Assembly: GCA_042089915.1 (NCBI GenBank)
Contig: JBELJZ010000008.1
Location: 1 to 64,000, forward strand
Source of the DNA: UBA8752 sp002172485
Lineage (GTDB): Bacteria; Bacteroidota; Bacteroidia; Flavobacteriales_D; Sanyastnellaceae
Direction of reading: 5' to 3'
Length of the DNA: 64,000 nt
Shown here in pieces: positions 35,831 to 44,569 of this stretch (its first letter is position 1; each line of letters starts with the position of its first letter). Made by a program: the position numbers and the translations under genes. The notes beneath the pieces are model-generated. The model did not search any database. It saw only the letters and a list, made by a program, of their open reading frames with translations, and was not told where the DNA came from.

Positions 35831-37873
35831 ATGAAGTACATTCTTACCCTCGCCGCCGGTTTCCTGGTGGCCCTTCAGGTGTCCGCTCAGCTGGCCACCG
35901 AACTGCCTCGCAAGGCCACGGAGCAAGAGCTCGTAACTAGCCGTCTCCTCGGTTTGGAGGAAATCATGCGCGCTGAGGCCAAGGGCCTGCGTGGCGGTGG
36001 GGATTCCACCATCATCTTCTTCTACGAGGATTTCGCCAACGGATTTGCTGGAAACAACGGCTACGGCGCCCTGACGGTGGAAGACAGCAGCCCGGACGTG
36101 ACCATCTGGCAGTACGTAGACGCCGATGGCAACGGTTACTACCAGGATGCCACGGCATCCGGCGTTCAGCCCCCGGCCGGTGAATTCAGCACGAACATCG
36201 GAGCGCTGAGTAGCGAGACTGCCGACAACGGATGGATGATCTTCGACTGCGATTACTACAACACGCCGAGCAGCAGCGGTGCAGAGGACACCGAGGGTTT
36301 CCTCAACCTCCCGACCCTCGACATGACCGAGCTGGAGAGCGTGGTCATCAGCTGGGACCAGTACGTGCGTTACTGCTGCTTCCCCTTCCTGCCCATTTTC
36401 GTGGAGGTCAGCACGGACGGAGGTGCCAACTGGACGTCCTTTGAGGCTGGAGGCACGTTCATCCCGTCGGCCAATTCCGCCAGTGCCAACCCGCTCGTGA
36501 CCAACTTGGACATCAGCTGCGCTGCAGCGGGTGAGGCTACCGTGGACATCCGCTTCGCCTACCGCCAGAATCCGACAGTGGGCAATGGCTACACCCACTA
36601 TTACTGGGGCATCGATGACATCCGCATCGATGCCAACCCTGTGGCCGACGCCCTGGAGCTTGTGCAGTTGACCAACGGCGATGTCTTCTTCCTCTTCGAA
36701 TACCGCGTGACCCCGATGGAACAGGCGATCCCTGAAGCCGACGGAGGTGTCCTCGCCGGTGTCCTCTACCGGAACACTGGTTATGCCGACCTGGACAGCT
36801 GCGTGGTGACCGTGGAGGTCCTCGACGACATGGGTGCCGTGTTGAGCACGACGGTCACGGACCCCTTCAATGCACCGTCTTTCGCCAACAACGACAACTG
36901 CCCGGCCAACGCGCAGGACACCCTTTACATCGAGACGGGCTGGGAGCCGGCGACCGAGGGCCTTTACACCCTCCGAGCCTCCATGAGCAGTGCCAGCATT
37001 GAGGACGCCGGAACGCTGGAAGTGGACATGGAGTACACCGAGTGCGAGTTCGGACACGACAACCCGACCACGCTGGATGTGGAGCTCGGCCCGCGCTTCG
37101 ACGACCAGAACGACTTCTACGAGCCGACCGGGTACGGCAACCGTTTCACATTCCACAACGAAGGCACGACGGTGTACGGTTTGGCTGTGGCTTTCGGCCC
37201 GAGCACGGGCACCGGTGTCGACTTTGAAATCCGCTGGATCGACCAGGATCCAGAGGTGGGCCTGAGCGACTCTCCCTACGAGTTTGCGGAATTCACCTCG
37301 GATGCCAACTGGGCCGGTACGGCGGGCAACCCCGTATACTACCCCCTCGCCTTCGAAGACGAGCTCGAAGTGTCCGTGGATGGCCTCGCATCCCCCGGTT
37401 TCTACGCCGGTGCGGTGATCACCGAATTCGACTACGACGACCTGCAATTGACGGTGCTTGGCAACGGGAACTCCGACACCGACAACAGCACGCTGATTTA
37501 CCAGCAGGCAGGCAGCGGTGAGTTCGTGTGGTTCACGTCCCAGACGGCCACCCCGGCCGTGCGCCTGATCACCTGTCCGGTGGTGAGCGTGGATGTGCTG
37601 GGTGCCTACAACGGCGTCCACCTCCAAGGCAACTATCCGAATCCGACCAACGGAGAGACCCGCTTCACCTTCACTTCCGACTGGGGAGGCGACTTCATGA
37701 TCGAGCTCCGCGACCTGCAGGGCCGCGTGGTGGACCTCCTGGACCTCGGTGCCCGTCCAGCTGGTGAGCACACGGTGGTCTATGACGCCTCTGGCCTCGC
37801 AGATGGCATGTACACGTTCTCCTTGCTCACCGGCGATGCCCGCGTGACGAAGAAGATGCGCGTGCAGCACTGA
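35831..37873 (+). CDS. T9SS cargo protein with type A sorting domain (paralogue-like neighbour)
   Basis: 680 residues. Signal peptide MKYILTLAAGFLVALQVSAQ, followed by a short charged segment that contains the remaining basic residues, then an acidic beta-rich body: IIFFYEDFANGFAGNNGYGA, PTLDMTELESVVISWDQYVR, YYWGIDDIRIDANPVADALE, and a second module around YEPTGYGNRFTFHNEGTTVY. The C-terminal sorting domain is LQGNYPNPTNGETRFTFTSD, MIELRDLQGRVVDLLDLGAR, LADGMYTFSLLTGDARVTKK. The order of modules is like that of the preceding cargo protein, so the two may derive from an old duplication. No enzyme motif was seen. Lysines are found only near the N-terminus and in the last residues. Confidence 0.88.
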   Translation: MKYILTLAAGFLVALQVSAQLATELPRKATEQELVTSRLLGLEEIMRAEAKGLRGGGDSTIIFFYEDFANGFAGNNGYGALTVEDSSPDVTIWQYVDADGNGYYQDATASGVQPPAGEFSTNIGALSSETADNGWMIFDCDYYNTPSSSGAEDTEGFLNLPTLDMTELESVVISWDQYVRYCCFPFLPIFVEVSTDGGANWTSFEAGGTFIPSANSASANPLVTNLDISCAAAGEATVDIRFAYRQNPTVGNGYTHYYWGIDDIRIDANPVADALELVQLTNGDVFFLFEYRVTPMEQAIPEADGGVLAGVLYRNTGYADLDSCVVTVEVLDDMGAVLSTTVTDPFNAPSFANNDNCPANAQDTLYIETGWEPATEGLYTLRASMSSASIEDAGTLEVDMEYTECEFGHDNPTTLDVELGPRFDDQNDFYEPTGYGNRFTFHNEGTTVYGLAVAFGPSTGTGVDFEIRWIDQDPEVGLSDSPYEFAEFTSDANWAGTAGNPVYYPLAFEDELEVSVDGLASPGFYAGAVITEFDYDDLQLTVLGNGNSDTDNSTLIYQQAGSGEFVWFTSQTATPAVRLITCPVVSVDVLGAYNGVHLQGNYPNPTNGETRFTFTSDWGGDFMIELRDLQGRVVDLLDLGARPAGEHTVVYDASGLADGMYTFSLLTGDARVTKKMRVQH

Positions 37874-37894
37874 TTTCGCGTCGACAAGACGTGG

Positions 37895-37926
37895 GCGGCC
37901 CGCTCCCTTCATGGGGGGCGGGCCGC
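37895..37926 (+). terminator. GC-rich intrinsic terminator
   Basis: GCGGCCCGC pairs with GCGGGCCGC around a loop that adds CCC/GGG pairs. It is followed by TATCTTTCG, which has few T and could at the same time be a -7-like element (TAnnTTTC) for the GH3 gene that starts at 37941. Confidence 0.7.
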
Positions 37927-37940
37927 TATCTTTCGGGTCC

Positions 37941-39476
37941 ATGGCAAACTCAGCAGGTGGAGGATGGAAAGGACGCTTGGCGCGGCCTTGGGCAGCGCGG
38001 GTCCGGCGTCGGGATTGGGCGCGCAATGCCGACCCTGCTTCTGCACAGGCGGGCGTACTGTCGGACTTGCTGACCCAGGCGGCGGACACGGCGTTTGGGC
38101 GGGACCACGGTTTTGCTGACCTCGCAGCCATGTCCGATTCAGCCGAACAGGCCGCGGCATTCCGAAAGGCGGTTCCCGTGCGCGATTACGAGGGACTCAA
38201 GTCGTACGTCGAGCGGGCCGTGGTCGGAGAACAGGACGTGCTATGGCCGGCATTGCCCCAGTATTTCTGCAAGACGTCGGGGACGACCTCCGGGGCCAAG
38301 TACATTCCCCTCACCGCCGCCAGCCTGTCCAATCACATCGGTGCGGCGCGAAGGGCGCTGCTCCACCACGTGGCCCGCACGGGCCGGGCGGACTTCGTCG
38401 GGGGAAAGATGATTTTCCTGCAGGGGAGCCCCACGTTGGTTGACACGCCCGGCGGCGTGCCACTTGGCCGGCTGAGCGGCATTGTGGCCCACCACATTCC
38501 GTCCTACCTGCAGCGCAACCGCTTGCCGTCATGGGAGACGAACACCATCGAGGATTGGGAAGAAAAGGTGGACGCCATCGTCCGGGAGACGGCAGGGGAG
38601 GACCTGCGCCTGATCAGTGGCATTCCCTCTTGGGTGCAGATGTACTTCGAGCGCCTGCTGGAGTACACCGGCAAGGCCAACGTCCTCGAGGTCTTCCCGA
38701 ATTTCTCGCTGTTCGTCTTCGGAGGGGTGGCGTACGCGCCCTACGCGGACCGCTTCCGCGAGCTCATCGGCGGAGAAGTTCCGCGCGTCGAAACGTATCC
38801 CGCGAGCGAAGGATTCCTCGCTTACCAGGATGGCGAGCCGGGGGAGGGGCTTCTGGTCAATGCGAACGACGGGCTGTTCCTCGAGTTCATTCCGGCCGAC
38901 GAATACGGCAAGCCGGGTGCCCGGCGGCTGGGCTTGGGTGAGGTCGAGATGGGCGTCAACTATGCCGTGGTCATCACCTCCAATGCTGGGCTCTGGGCCT
39001 ACGACATCGGGGACACGGTGCGCTTCGTTTCGCTGGCGCCGGCTCGGGTGCTCGTGACGGGCCGCATCAAGCACTTCACCAGCGCTTTCGGAGAGCATGT
39101 CATCGCGGAAGAGGTGGAAGGGGCGATGGCAGAGGCCGTCTCCACGTGCGGTGGGCAGGTGGTCGAGTTCCACGTCGCGCCGGAAGTCAATCCCGACTCT
39201 GGACTGCCCTATCACGAGTGGTTTGTCGAGTTTGCAGAGGCGCCTTCGGATCCGGACCGCTTTGCGGCGGCCTTGGATGCCGCCTTGCAGGAGCGCAACC
39301 CGTATTACCGCGACCTGATTGCCGGTTCGGTGCTTCGCACGGCAGTGCTGCAGGCCTTGCCCCCGGGTGCGTTTCACGACGCCATGGCGCGCCGCGGAAA
39401 GCTGGGTGGGCAGAACAAAGTGCCGCGTCTGGCCAATGACCGGACGATGGCCGACAACTTGATGGTCTATGACTGA
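37941..39476 (+). CDS. GH3 family acyl-adenylating protein
   Basis: 511 residues. GH3 enzymes of plants adenylate carboxylic acids such as jasmonate or indole-acetate and couple them to amino acids; bacterial members are common in Bacteroidota and mostly uncharacterised. Seen: YFCKTSGTTSGAKYIPLTAA (ATP/AMP phosphate loop), ISGIPSWVQMYFERLLEY, VEVFPNF-like EVFPNFSLFVFGGVAYAPYA, RVETYPASEGFLAYQ, and YDIGDTVRFVSLAPARVLVT followed by GRIKHFTSAFGEHVIAEEVE, which is the hinge to the mobile C-terminal domain. The set of motifs needed for adenylation looks complete. It opens a tight gene run with uridine kinase, which overlaps it by 8 bases. The substrate is unknown. Confidence 0.9.
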   Translation: MANSAGGGWKGRLARPWAARVRRRDWARNADPASAQAGVLSDLLTQAADTAFGRDHGFADLAAMSDSAEQAAAFRKAVPVRDYEGLKSYVERAVVGEQDVLWPALPQYFCKTSGTTSGAKYIPLTAASLSNHIGAARRALLHHVARTGRADFVGGKMIFLQGSPTLVDTPGGVPLGRLSGIVAHHIPSYLQRNRLPSWETNTIEDWEEKVDAIVRETAGEDLRLISGIPSWVQMYFERLLEYTGKANVLEVFPNFSLFVFGGVAYAPYADRFRELIGGEVPRVETYPASEGFLAYQDGEPGEGLLVNANDGLFLEFIPADEYGKPGARRLGLGEVEMGVNYAVVITSNAGLWAYDIGDTVRFVSLAPARVLVTGRIKHFTSAFGEHVIAEEVEGAMAEAVSTCGGQVVEFHVAPEVNPDSGLPYHEWFVEFAEAPSDPDRFAAALDAALQERNPYYRDLIAGSVLRTAVLQALPPGAFHDAMARRGKLGGQNKVPRLANDRTMADNLMVYD

Positions 39477-40089
39477 ACGCACCCACATCGTAGGAGTGGT
39501 CGGGGGCAGTGCCTCTGGCAAAGGCACGGTGGTGGATCGGCTGCTGGCCCATTATGGGAACCGCGGAGCGGTGTTGCGCATGGACGATTACTACCGGCCC
39601 ATCGGGGAGGTTCCCCGGGACGCTGAGGGAGAGCCCAACTTCGACATGCCCGACGCCTTGGCCTTGGACCGCCTCGCTGCAGATCTCGATCGCCTCAAGG
39701 CTGGGGAGGACTTGCACATCCAGAGTTACACCTTCAACCAGCCGGGCGTGGAGCCGGAGCCCTTGCACATTCCCGCCCGTCCCGTGGTGTTTCTGGACGG
39801 GCTCTTTATGCTGCACGACGAGGGCGTACGCGAGCGGTTGGATCTGTCCGTGCTCGTCCACGCTTCTCCTCAACGCCGCTTGGAAAGGCGAATGGCCCGG
39901 GACCAAGCGGAGCGCAGCCTCACGCCCGACATCATCCAGTACCAGTGGGACCGTCACGTTCGGCCCGGTGACATCGCCTACCTCGAGCCGGTGCAACACC
40001 TGGCGGGCTTGGTGGTCGACAATGACCGGAACGTGCCCATCGATTTGAGCCCCGCCTTGAACGCCATTGATTCCCTTCTCCGAGATTGA
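39469..40089 (+). CDS. udk: Uridine kinase-like P-loop kinase
   Basis: 206 residues. It should phosphorylate uridine/cytidine to the monophosphate (pyrimidine salvage). Walker A VVGGSASGKGT (residues 10-20), MDDYYRPIGEVPRDAEGEPN (the nucleoside-binding DDYY motif), FDMPDALALDRLAADLDRLK, PVVFLDGLFMLHDEGVRERL and RRLERRMARDQAERSLTPD (lid arginines). The last part is more divergent than in classical Udk, so a related kinase is possible. It overlaps the GH3 gene by 8 bases and is followed after 4 bases by the ArsC-like gene. Confidence 0.85.
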   Translation: MTERTHIVGVVGGSASGKGTVVDRLLAHYGNRGAVLRMDDYYRPIGEVPRDAEGEPNFDMPDALALDRLAADLDRLKAGEDLHIQSYTFNQPGVEPEPLHIPARPVVFLDGLFMLHDEGVRERLDLSVLVHASPQRRLERRMARDQAERSLTPDIIQYQWDRHVRPGDIAYLEPVQHLAGLVVDNDRNVPIDLSPALNAIDSLLRD

Positions 40090-40093
40090 CCCG

Positions 40094-40447
40094 ATGAAAT
40101 TCTTTACCCTCCCGACTTGCAAGACCTGCCAGCGCATTGATGCGGACCTGAAGCCCGCCGATGCCGGCGCCGAAATCCGCGACATCAAGTCCGCCGGTGT
40201 GACGCCTGAAGAAGTGGACGCCATGAAGGCCCTGGCCGGCAGCTACGAGGCCTTGTTCAGCCGCCGGGCGATGAAATTCCGGTCCATGGGACTGGCCGAT
40301 CAGGACCTCAGCGAGGACGATTATCGCCGCCTCATCATCGAGGAGTACACCTTTTTGAAGCGCCCCGTGCTCCTGACTGACGATGCCGTGTTTGCAGGGT
40401 CTGCCAAGGCCGCTGTCGAAGGTGCCCGCGCCGCGTTGAAGGGCTGA
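40094..40447 (+). CDS. ArsC/Spx-family thioredoxin-fold protein
   Basis: 117 residues, ArsC/YffB-type fold. It begins MKFFTLPTCKTCQRIDADLK with a Cys9-x-x-Cys12 pair, and contains IIEEYTFLKRPVLLTDDAVF with the cis-Pro region. In true thioredoxin-coupled arsenate reductases the first Cys is catalytic; in Spx the CxxC is a redox switch. No arsenic resistance genes are near, so a role in arsenate reduction is not supported. Part of the GH3-to-HAAO gene run. Confidence 0.85.
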   Translation: MKFFTLPTCKTCQRIDADLKPADAGAEIRDIKSAGVTPEEVDAMKALAGSYEALFSRRAMKFRSMGLADQDLSEDDYRRLIIEEYTFLKRPVLLTDDAVFAGSAKAAVEGARAALKG

Positions 40448-40468
40448 TCCGTTCGCTGAACGCACACC

Positions 40469-41383
40469 GTGAAACGCCTGCTGGCCCACCTCGCCTTGGC
40501 CATCGTGGCCTTGACCTACGGGGGCAACTACCTTGTGGCGAAAGGGCTCATGCCGGACTTGGTCGGGCCGAGCGGATTCATTGTGTTGCGGGTGAGCGGG
40601 GCACTCCTCCTGTTTGGCATCCTGTACCTCCTTCGCCCGGAGAAAGTGGACCGCAAGGACTGGCCGCGCATGCTCTTTTGCGGATTGACGGGGGTGGGCA
40701 TCAACATGCTCCTCTTTTTCAATGGCCTCAGCAAGACGAGTCCGGTGAATGCCAGCTTGATCATGACGGTCAACCCCATCCTCGTGCTGCTCGCCAGCTC
40801 TGTGGTGCTCGGCATGCCCATCGTGCGGCGCAGGCTGTACGGTGTCATCCTCGGGGGCATCGGTGCTGCGGCCATCTTGCTTTGGAGCAGCGCCGGCACC
40901 AAGGTGCATGCGACGTGGCAGGGCGACTTGATGATCCTGCTGAATGCCACGAGCTACGCGTTCTATCTGGTGGCGGTGAAGCCGCTGATGGCGAAGTACC
41001 GGCCGTTGACGGTCATCACGTGGGTGTTCCTCTTTGGTTGGCTTTTTTCGACGCCCATCGGGTGGAATCAAGCGATGGCCATCGACTGGTCCGTGTTCGG
41101 TCCGCGCGAATGGGCGGGGATTGCCTATGTGGTGGGCGCCACGACGTTCCTGGTCTACCTGCTCAACATCTTTGCGCTGCAGCAGCTCCCACCCACGGTG
41201 GTGAGTGTCTACATCTATCTCCAGCCGCTGTTGGCCGTGCTGCTGAGCATGGCGCAAGCGACGTGGGGTGGCACGGATTACATGGTGGACACAGGGTGGC
41301 CGATGTGGGTGTTCGGGGGATTCATCTTCGTTGGGGTGTATCTCGTTGGCAAGCCTGTTAAACCCGCCGTTGCAAAGGCTTAA
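40469..41383 (+). CDS. EamA/DMT family transporter
   Basis: 304 residues, ten helices in two EamA repeats; GTG start. Opening LAIVALTYGGNYLVAKGLMP, first repeat end GLSKTSPVNASLIMTVNPIL, second repeat LQQLPPTVVSVYIYLQPLLA followed by the last helix. A different subgroup from the EamA protein at 4.9 kb. The substrate is unknown; its place between a GH3 enzyme and 3-hydroxyanthranilate dioxygenase hints at an aromatic or amino-acid-like compound, which is inference only. The next gene starts 9 bases after its stop. Confidence 0.88.
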   Translation: MKRLLAHLALAIVALTYGGNYLVAKGLMPDLVGPSGFIVLRVSGALLLFGILYLLRPEKVDRKDWPRMLFCGLTGVGINMLLFFNGLSKTSPVNASLIMTVNPILVLLASSVVLGMPIVRRRLYGVILGGIGAAAILLWSSAGTKVHATWQGDLMILLNATSYAFYLVAVKPLMAKYRPLTVITWVFLFGWLFSTPIGWNQAMAIDWSVFGPREWAGIAYVVGATTFLVYLLNIFALQQLPPTVVSVYIYLQPLLAVLLSMAQATWGGTDYMVDTGWPMWVFGGFIFVGVYLVGKPVKPAVAKA

Positions 41384-41392
41384 ATTGAGGCC

Positions 41393-41932
41393 ATGCCCAT
41401 TGCCAAGCCTTTCAACCTGACCGCCTGGATTGAGGAGCACCGCGACCTGCTGAAGCCACCGGTCGGCAACAAGAACCTCTACGTGGACAGCGTGGACTAC
41501 ATCGTGATGATTGTCGCAGGTCCCAATGCGCGGAAGGATTACCACTACAACGAGACTGAGGAGCTCTTCTATCAGCTGGAGGGCCACATCACCGTGCGCA
41601 TCCAGGAGGATGGGAAGGCCGTGGACATGAAGCTCGGCCCCGGCGACATGTACCTCCACCCCGCCAAGGTGCCGCACAGCCCCATGCGGGAGGCGGGTTC
41701 ACTCGGACTGGTGATTGAGCGCAAGCGCGCCGGCAGCGGCATGCAGGATGGCCTGCTTTGGTATTGCGATGGGTGCAATCACAAGCTGCACGACACCTAC
41801 TTCGAACTGCGGGACATCGAAAAGGACTTCCTGCCCCGCTTCCGCGAATTCTATGGCAGTGAGGACCTCCGCACCTGCGACCATTGTGGGACCGTGATGC
41901 CCACCGATCCCCGGTTCGTCGATGCGGACTGA
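41393..41932 (+). CDS. nbaC: 3-Hydroxyanthranilate 3,4-dioxygenase
   Basis: 179 residues, cupin fold. It opens the ring of 3-hydroxyanthranilate to give the quinolinate/picolinate precursor. Iron ligands His51, Glu57 and His95 are seen in DYHYNETEELFYQLEGH and HPAKVPHSP; Arg47, Arg99 and Glu110 fit the substrate-binding positions. The C-terminal rubredoxin-like iron site typical of bacterial enzymes is intact: WYCDGC (Cys125, Cys128) and TCDHCG (Cys162, Cys165). It acts after kynureninase. Last gene of the GH3-udk-arsC-like-EamA run. Confidence 0.95.
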   Translation: MPIAKPFNLTAWIEEHRDLLKPPVGNKNLYVDSVDYIVMIVAGPNARKDYHYNETEELFYQLEGHITVRIQEDGKAVDMKLGPGDMYLHPAKVPHSPMREAGSLGLVIERKRAGSGMQDGLLWYCDGCNHKLHDTYFELRDIEKDFLPRFREFYGSEDLRTCDHCGTVMPTDPRFVDAD

Positions 41933-41984
41933 AGACAACCTTTTCGCCCCCCTCTCCGTTTCTTCCATGCTCCTCCGCGATTCC

Positions 41985-44486
41985 ATGAGATTTTCCTTGT
42001 TGTTCTGCCTGATGGCGGTGGCCGCCTGTGCCATCGCCCAACCCCTCCTCGTCAATGGGGATGTCTGCCTCGATGTTGAAGTGGTGGCCATCCACAATGA
42101 AGGCCCGCTTGAAGGCATGACCACCTACCGTCTCTATGCCACGTTGCCCGGGCCGCAGGACGTCGTGACGACGGTGTTTGGGGATGTGGGAAATCCCACC
42201 GCGTTGGTCACCACCACCGAATGGTATCAGGACGCCAACGGCGGGCAGTTTCCGTGCGCCAACAATCCCCTGCTCTTTGACCTGTTCCCGGAGTTGGCTT
42301 TTGACAGTTGGCTGACGCTGGGCATCGACGGACCGCCATCGGCCGCGGATGGGGAAGAATGTCCGCAGGTTGTCATGAGCTCGGGGAGCCCGTTTGTCAC
42401 CGAATTCGAGAACGGCCAAAGCTTTGTCATTGACGACCTGATCGGCAGCGCATGGTTCTGTGTGCCCACGACGACCAACGGTCTGCCGGACGAGGATGGG
42501 CGCGTCCTTTTGGCGCAACTGACCACGGACGGGGACATCGACGGGGTCCTGTATCTGCAGATTCTGCCCGGCGGCGTGGGGACCCTCGCCGAAGTGGTGG
42601 AGCTCCCCCTCTTTGGGGATTGCGATGAGATTTCGCCCAACCAGTGCCCAGAAGCCATCGAGGCGGTTCAACTGGACGGCTGTTTGTGGGGCTTCGAAGT
42701 GTCCGACTATCAGCCGGGCGAGCAAGCCACGTGGTTTTTCGGCGACGAAGTCACCGATGGCGGACACTACGCCGAATACAATTTTGCGGCCGATGGAGAC
42801 TACATCGTGGGCATGACGTTCTTCTCGGACCTCTGTCCGGAAGGCGTGGACTTGGAGACGGTGGTGGTCGTGGATGGATGCACCGAGCCGGATTGCGGTC
42901 TGGAGCTCGAGCTTGACATGACCGAGGACAGCATCATCACGGTCATTCCCGTGGCCTACCCGGATGGGGTGGAATTGATTTACTCGCTCAATGGCAGCGT
43001 CATCCAGGAAGGGGGCTCGGCCGTCACGTTGCCTGAAGGCACGGTGTCGGAGCCGTTCGAGGTGTGTGTGTTTTACGTCTCGGAGGACTGTCCGGAAGGG
43101 GTGCTGGCGTGCACGGGCTCCTTGGATTACGAGCCGGATTGCCCAGATGAAGTCTGGGTCGGCGGCGCCGGGTGCGAATACATCTTCAGCATCTGCGACT
43201 ACACCGAAGGCGAACAGGTCTTCTGGGAGTTCACAGATGGATTGACGGGAGAAGGCCACTTCACCTGGCAGGAATTCCCGGAAGATGGTCTGTACGATGC
43301 CTGTGCGACGTATGTGAGTCCCACCTGCCCGGACACGACGGTGCTGTGCACGACCGTGGAGGTGGTCGGCTGTGAGCCGGTGGAATGCACGTTGGACATC
43401 TTCGTGGAGTGGACCGATCCGGAAGCCGGATGGGCATTGCTCATCGCCGATGGTGCGCCGGAAGGGGCGCTGGTGTACTGGTACGACGAGGAGGGCAACG
43501 TGTTGGCCGAGGGTGAGGTGGCCGACCTCGTGGACGTTGGCGGGGTGATTTGTGCTGCCTACGAGACGCCGGAATGTCCGATGGGCGTTGAGGCTTGCGT
43601 TGAGCTGGAGCCGTGGGAACCGGCGGAATTTGAATGCGGTATGGCCATCGAAGCCGTTCAGGGCGCTGACGGAACCTGGACGCTGACGGCGGTGGTGGAT
43701 TCCGTGCCGGGTGAAGATTTCATTTGGGAGATGTCCGATGGCTCCGTGTTGTACGGCCAGGAAGTGAATCACTTCTTCGCCACTGGAGCTGACATCGAGA
43801 CGGCCTGTGTGACTGCGACATTCTACGCTTGCGAAGAGGTCTTGACGGTATGTGTCGACCTGGAGAATGTGACCACAGGCTTTTGTGAAGAGGTGGAAGT
43901 CACCCTCGACGGGGAAACGCTCGAGGACTTGTTGTCCGGTCTGGACATGGCATGGACTCTGGCTGGAGATGCCTTTGACCTGCAGGGCGACATGAGCTTG
44001 GATCCAGCGGAAGGCGAATTGGGCACCCTCGTTCTTTGCTTGCCCCCGGGTTGCTACGGCATGTCCTTCGACATGCAGGGGGTGCCGGGACTGGACGGTT
44101 TGCCGGGCATGACGCTGAGCCTCGCAGTGGGAGAAGAGGAGGAAGCGATGGTGGACCTCGCGGTCTTGGAGGAGGCCATCGAATTGGAGTTTGGAGTCCA
44201 GACGGATTGTGGGGCTTCCGTACTCCAAATGGCGGCTCCACTCGGTGGCCTGTCCTTGTACCCGAACCCCGCAGAAACGCGGATGCGGGTCACATGGCTC
44301 GATGGCCGCACGGGTGGGGCATTGCAATGGACCCTTCGCGACGCCACTGGCCGCGTGGTCGATGGCGGGTCATCCCAGGCGGCCCAATGGGAGGTGGACC
44401 TAGGAGCCCGCTCAGCCGGGACCTATTTCATTGAGGTCGTGGACGGAGCGAGGCGCCAAGTTGGCCGGGTGATGGTCACCCGCTGA
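41985..44486 (+). CDS. Lysine-free, Cys-rich T9SS cargo protein
   Basis: 833 residues from the ATG at 41985 (41967 is an alternative). Signal peptide MRFSLLFCLMAVAACAIAQ. The body is a series of acidic beta modules with many cysteines and recurring patterns, such as FEVSDYQPGEQATWFFGDEV and SICDYTEGEQVFWEFTDGLT, which resemble PKD-type repeats. The type A sorting domain closes the chain: LSLYPNPAETRMRVTWLDGR, LRDATGRVVDGG, SAGTYFIEVVDGARRQVGRV. Reading the whole translation I found no lysine, and very few arginines before the sorting domain. No enzymatic motif. Likely an extracellular or cell-surface protein. Confidence 0.85.
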   Translation: MRFSLLFCLMAVAACAIAQPLLVNGDVCLDVEVVAIHNEGPLEGMTTYRLYATLPGPQDVVTTVFGDVGNPTALVTTTEWYQDANGGQFPCANNPLLFDLFPELAFDSWLTLGIDGPPSAADGEECPQVVMSSGSPFVTEFENGQSFVIDDLIGSAWFCVPTTTNGLPDEDGRVLLAQLTTDGDIDGVLYLQILPGGVGTLAEVVELPLFGDCDEISPNQCPEAIEAVQLDGCLWGFEVSDYQPGEQATWFFGDEVTDGGHYAEYNFAADGDYIVGMTFFSDLCPEGVDLETVVVVDGCTEPDCGLELELDMTEDSIITVIPVAYPDGVELIYSLNGSVIQEGGSAVTLPEGTVSEPFEVCVFYVSEDCPEGVLACTGSLDYEPDCPDEVWVGGAGCEYIFSICDYTEGEQVFWEFTDGLTGEGHFTWQEFPEDGLYDACATYVSPTCPDTTVLCTTVEVVGCEPVECTLDIFVEWTDPEAGWALLIADGAPEGALVYWYDEEGNVLAEGEVADLVDVGGVICAAYETPECPMGVEACVELEPWEPAEFECGMAIEAVQGADGTWTLTAVVDSVPGEDFIWEMSDGSVLYGQEVNHFFATGADIETACVTATFYACEEVLTVCVDLENVTTGFCEEVEVTLDGETLEDLLSGLDMAWTLAGDAFDLQGDMSLDPAEGELGTLVLCLPPGCYGMSFDMQGVPGLDGLPGMTLSLAVGEEEEAMVDLAVLEEAIELEFGVQTDCGASVLQMAAPLGGLSLYPNPAETRMRVTWLDGRTGGALQWTLRDATGRVVDGGSSQAAQWEVDLGARSAGTYFIEVVDGARRQVGRVMVTR

Positions 44487-44494
44487 GGACGGCC

Positions 44495-44502
44495 TATTTT
44501 CG
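44495..44502 (+). promoter_or_regulatory. Possible -7 element (TATTTTCG) with leader hairpin
   Basis: One mismatch to TAnnTTTG, 67 bases before the DUF2723 start. A small hairpin (TCCGGCT at 44509-44515 and AGCCGGA at 44523-44529) lies in the leader; no T run follows it. Confidence 0.3.
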
Positions 44503-44569
44503 CGGGAATCCGGCTTGTCCGGAGCCGGAATGATCCGCGCTCCTTCAAGCGGGGTGATTCTGCGTCCGC

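Noticed and set aside
35717..38131. 804-codon minus-strand frame across a cargo gene
   Set aside because: It runs through a strong terminator and the start of the GH3 gene and shows only repetitive Val/Gly/His composition.
40094..40447. Arsenic resistance determinant
   Set aside because: Only an ArsC/Spx-fold protein with CxxC is present; there is no arsR, arsB or acr3 gene nearby.
41589..44327. 912-codon minus-strand frame opposite the lysine-free cargo gene
   Set aside because: The plus-strand product has a signal peptide and a T9SS sorting domain; the antisense product has neither.
44509..44529. Terminator after the lysine-free cargo gene
   Set aside because: The 7-bp hairpin has no T run on the plus strand and lies after a possible -7 element, so it is more likely in a leader.
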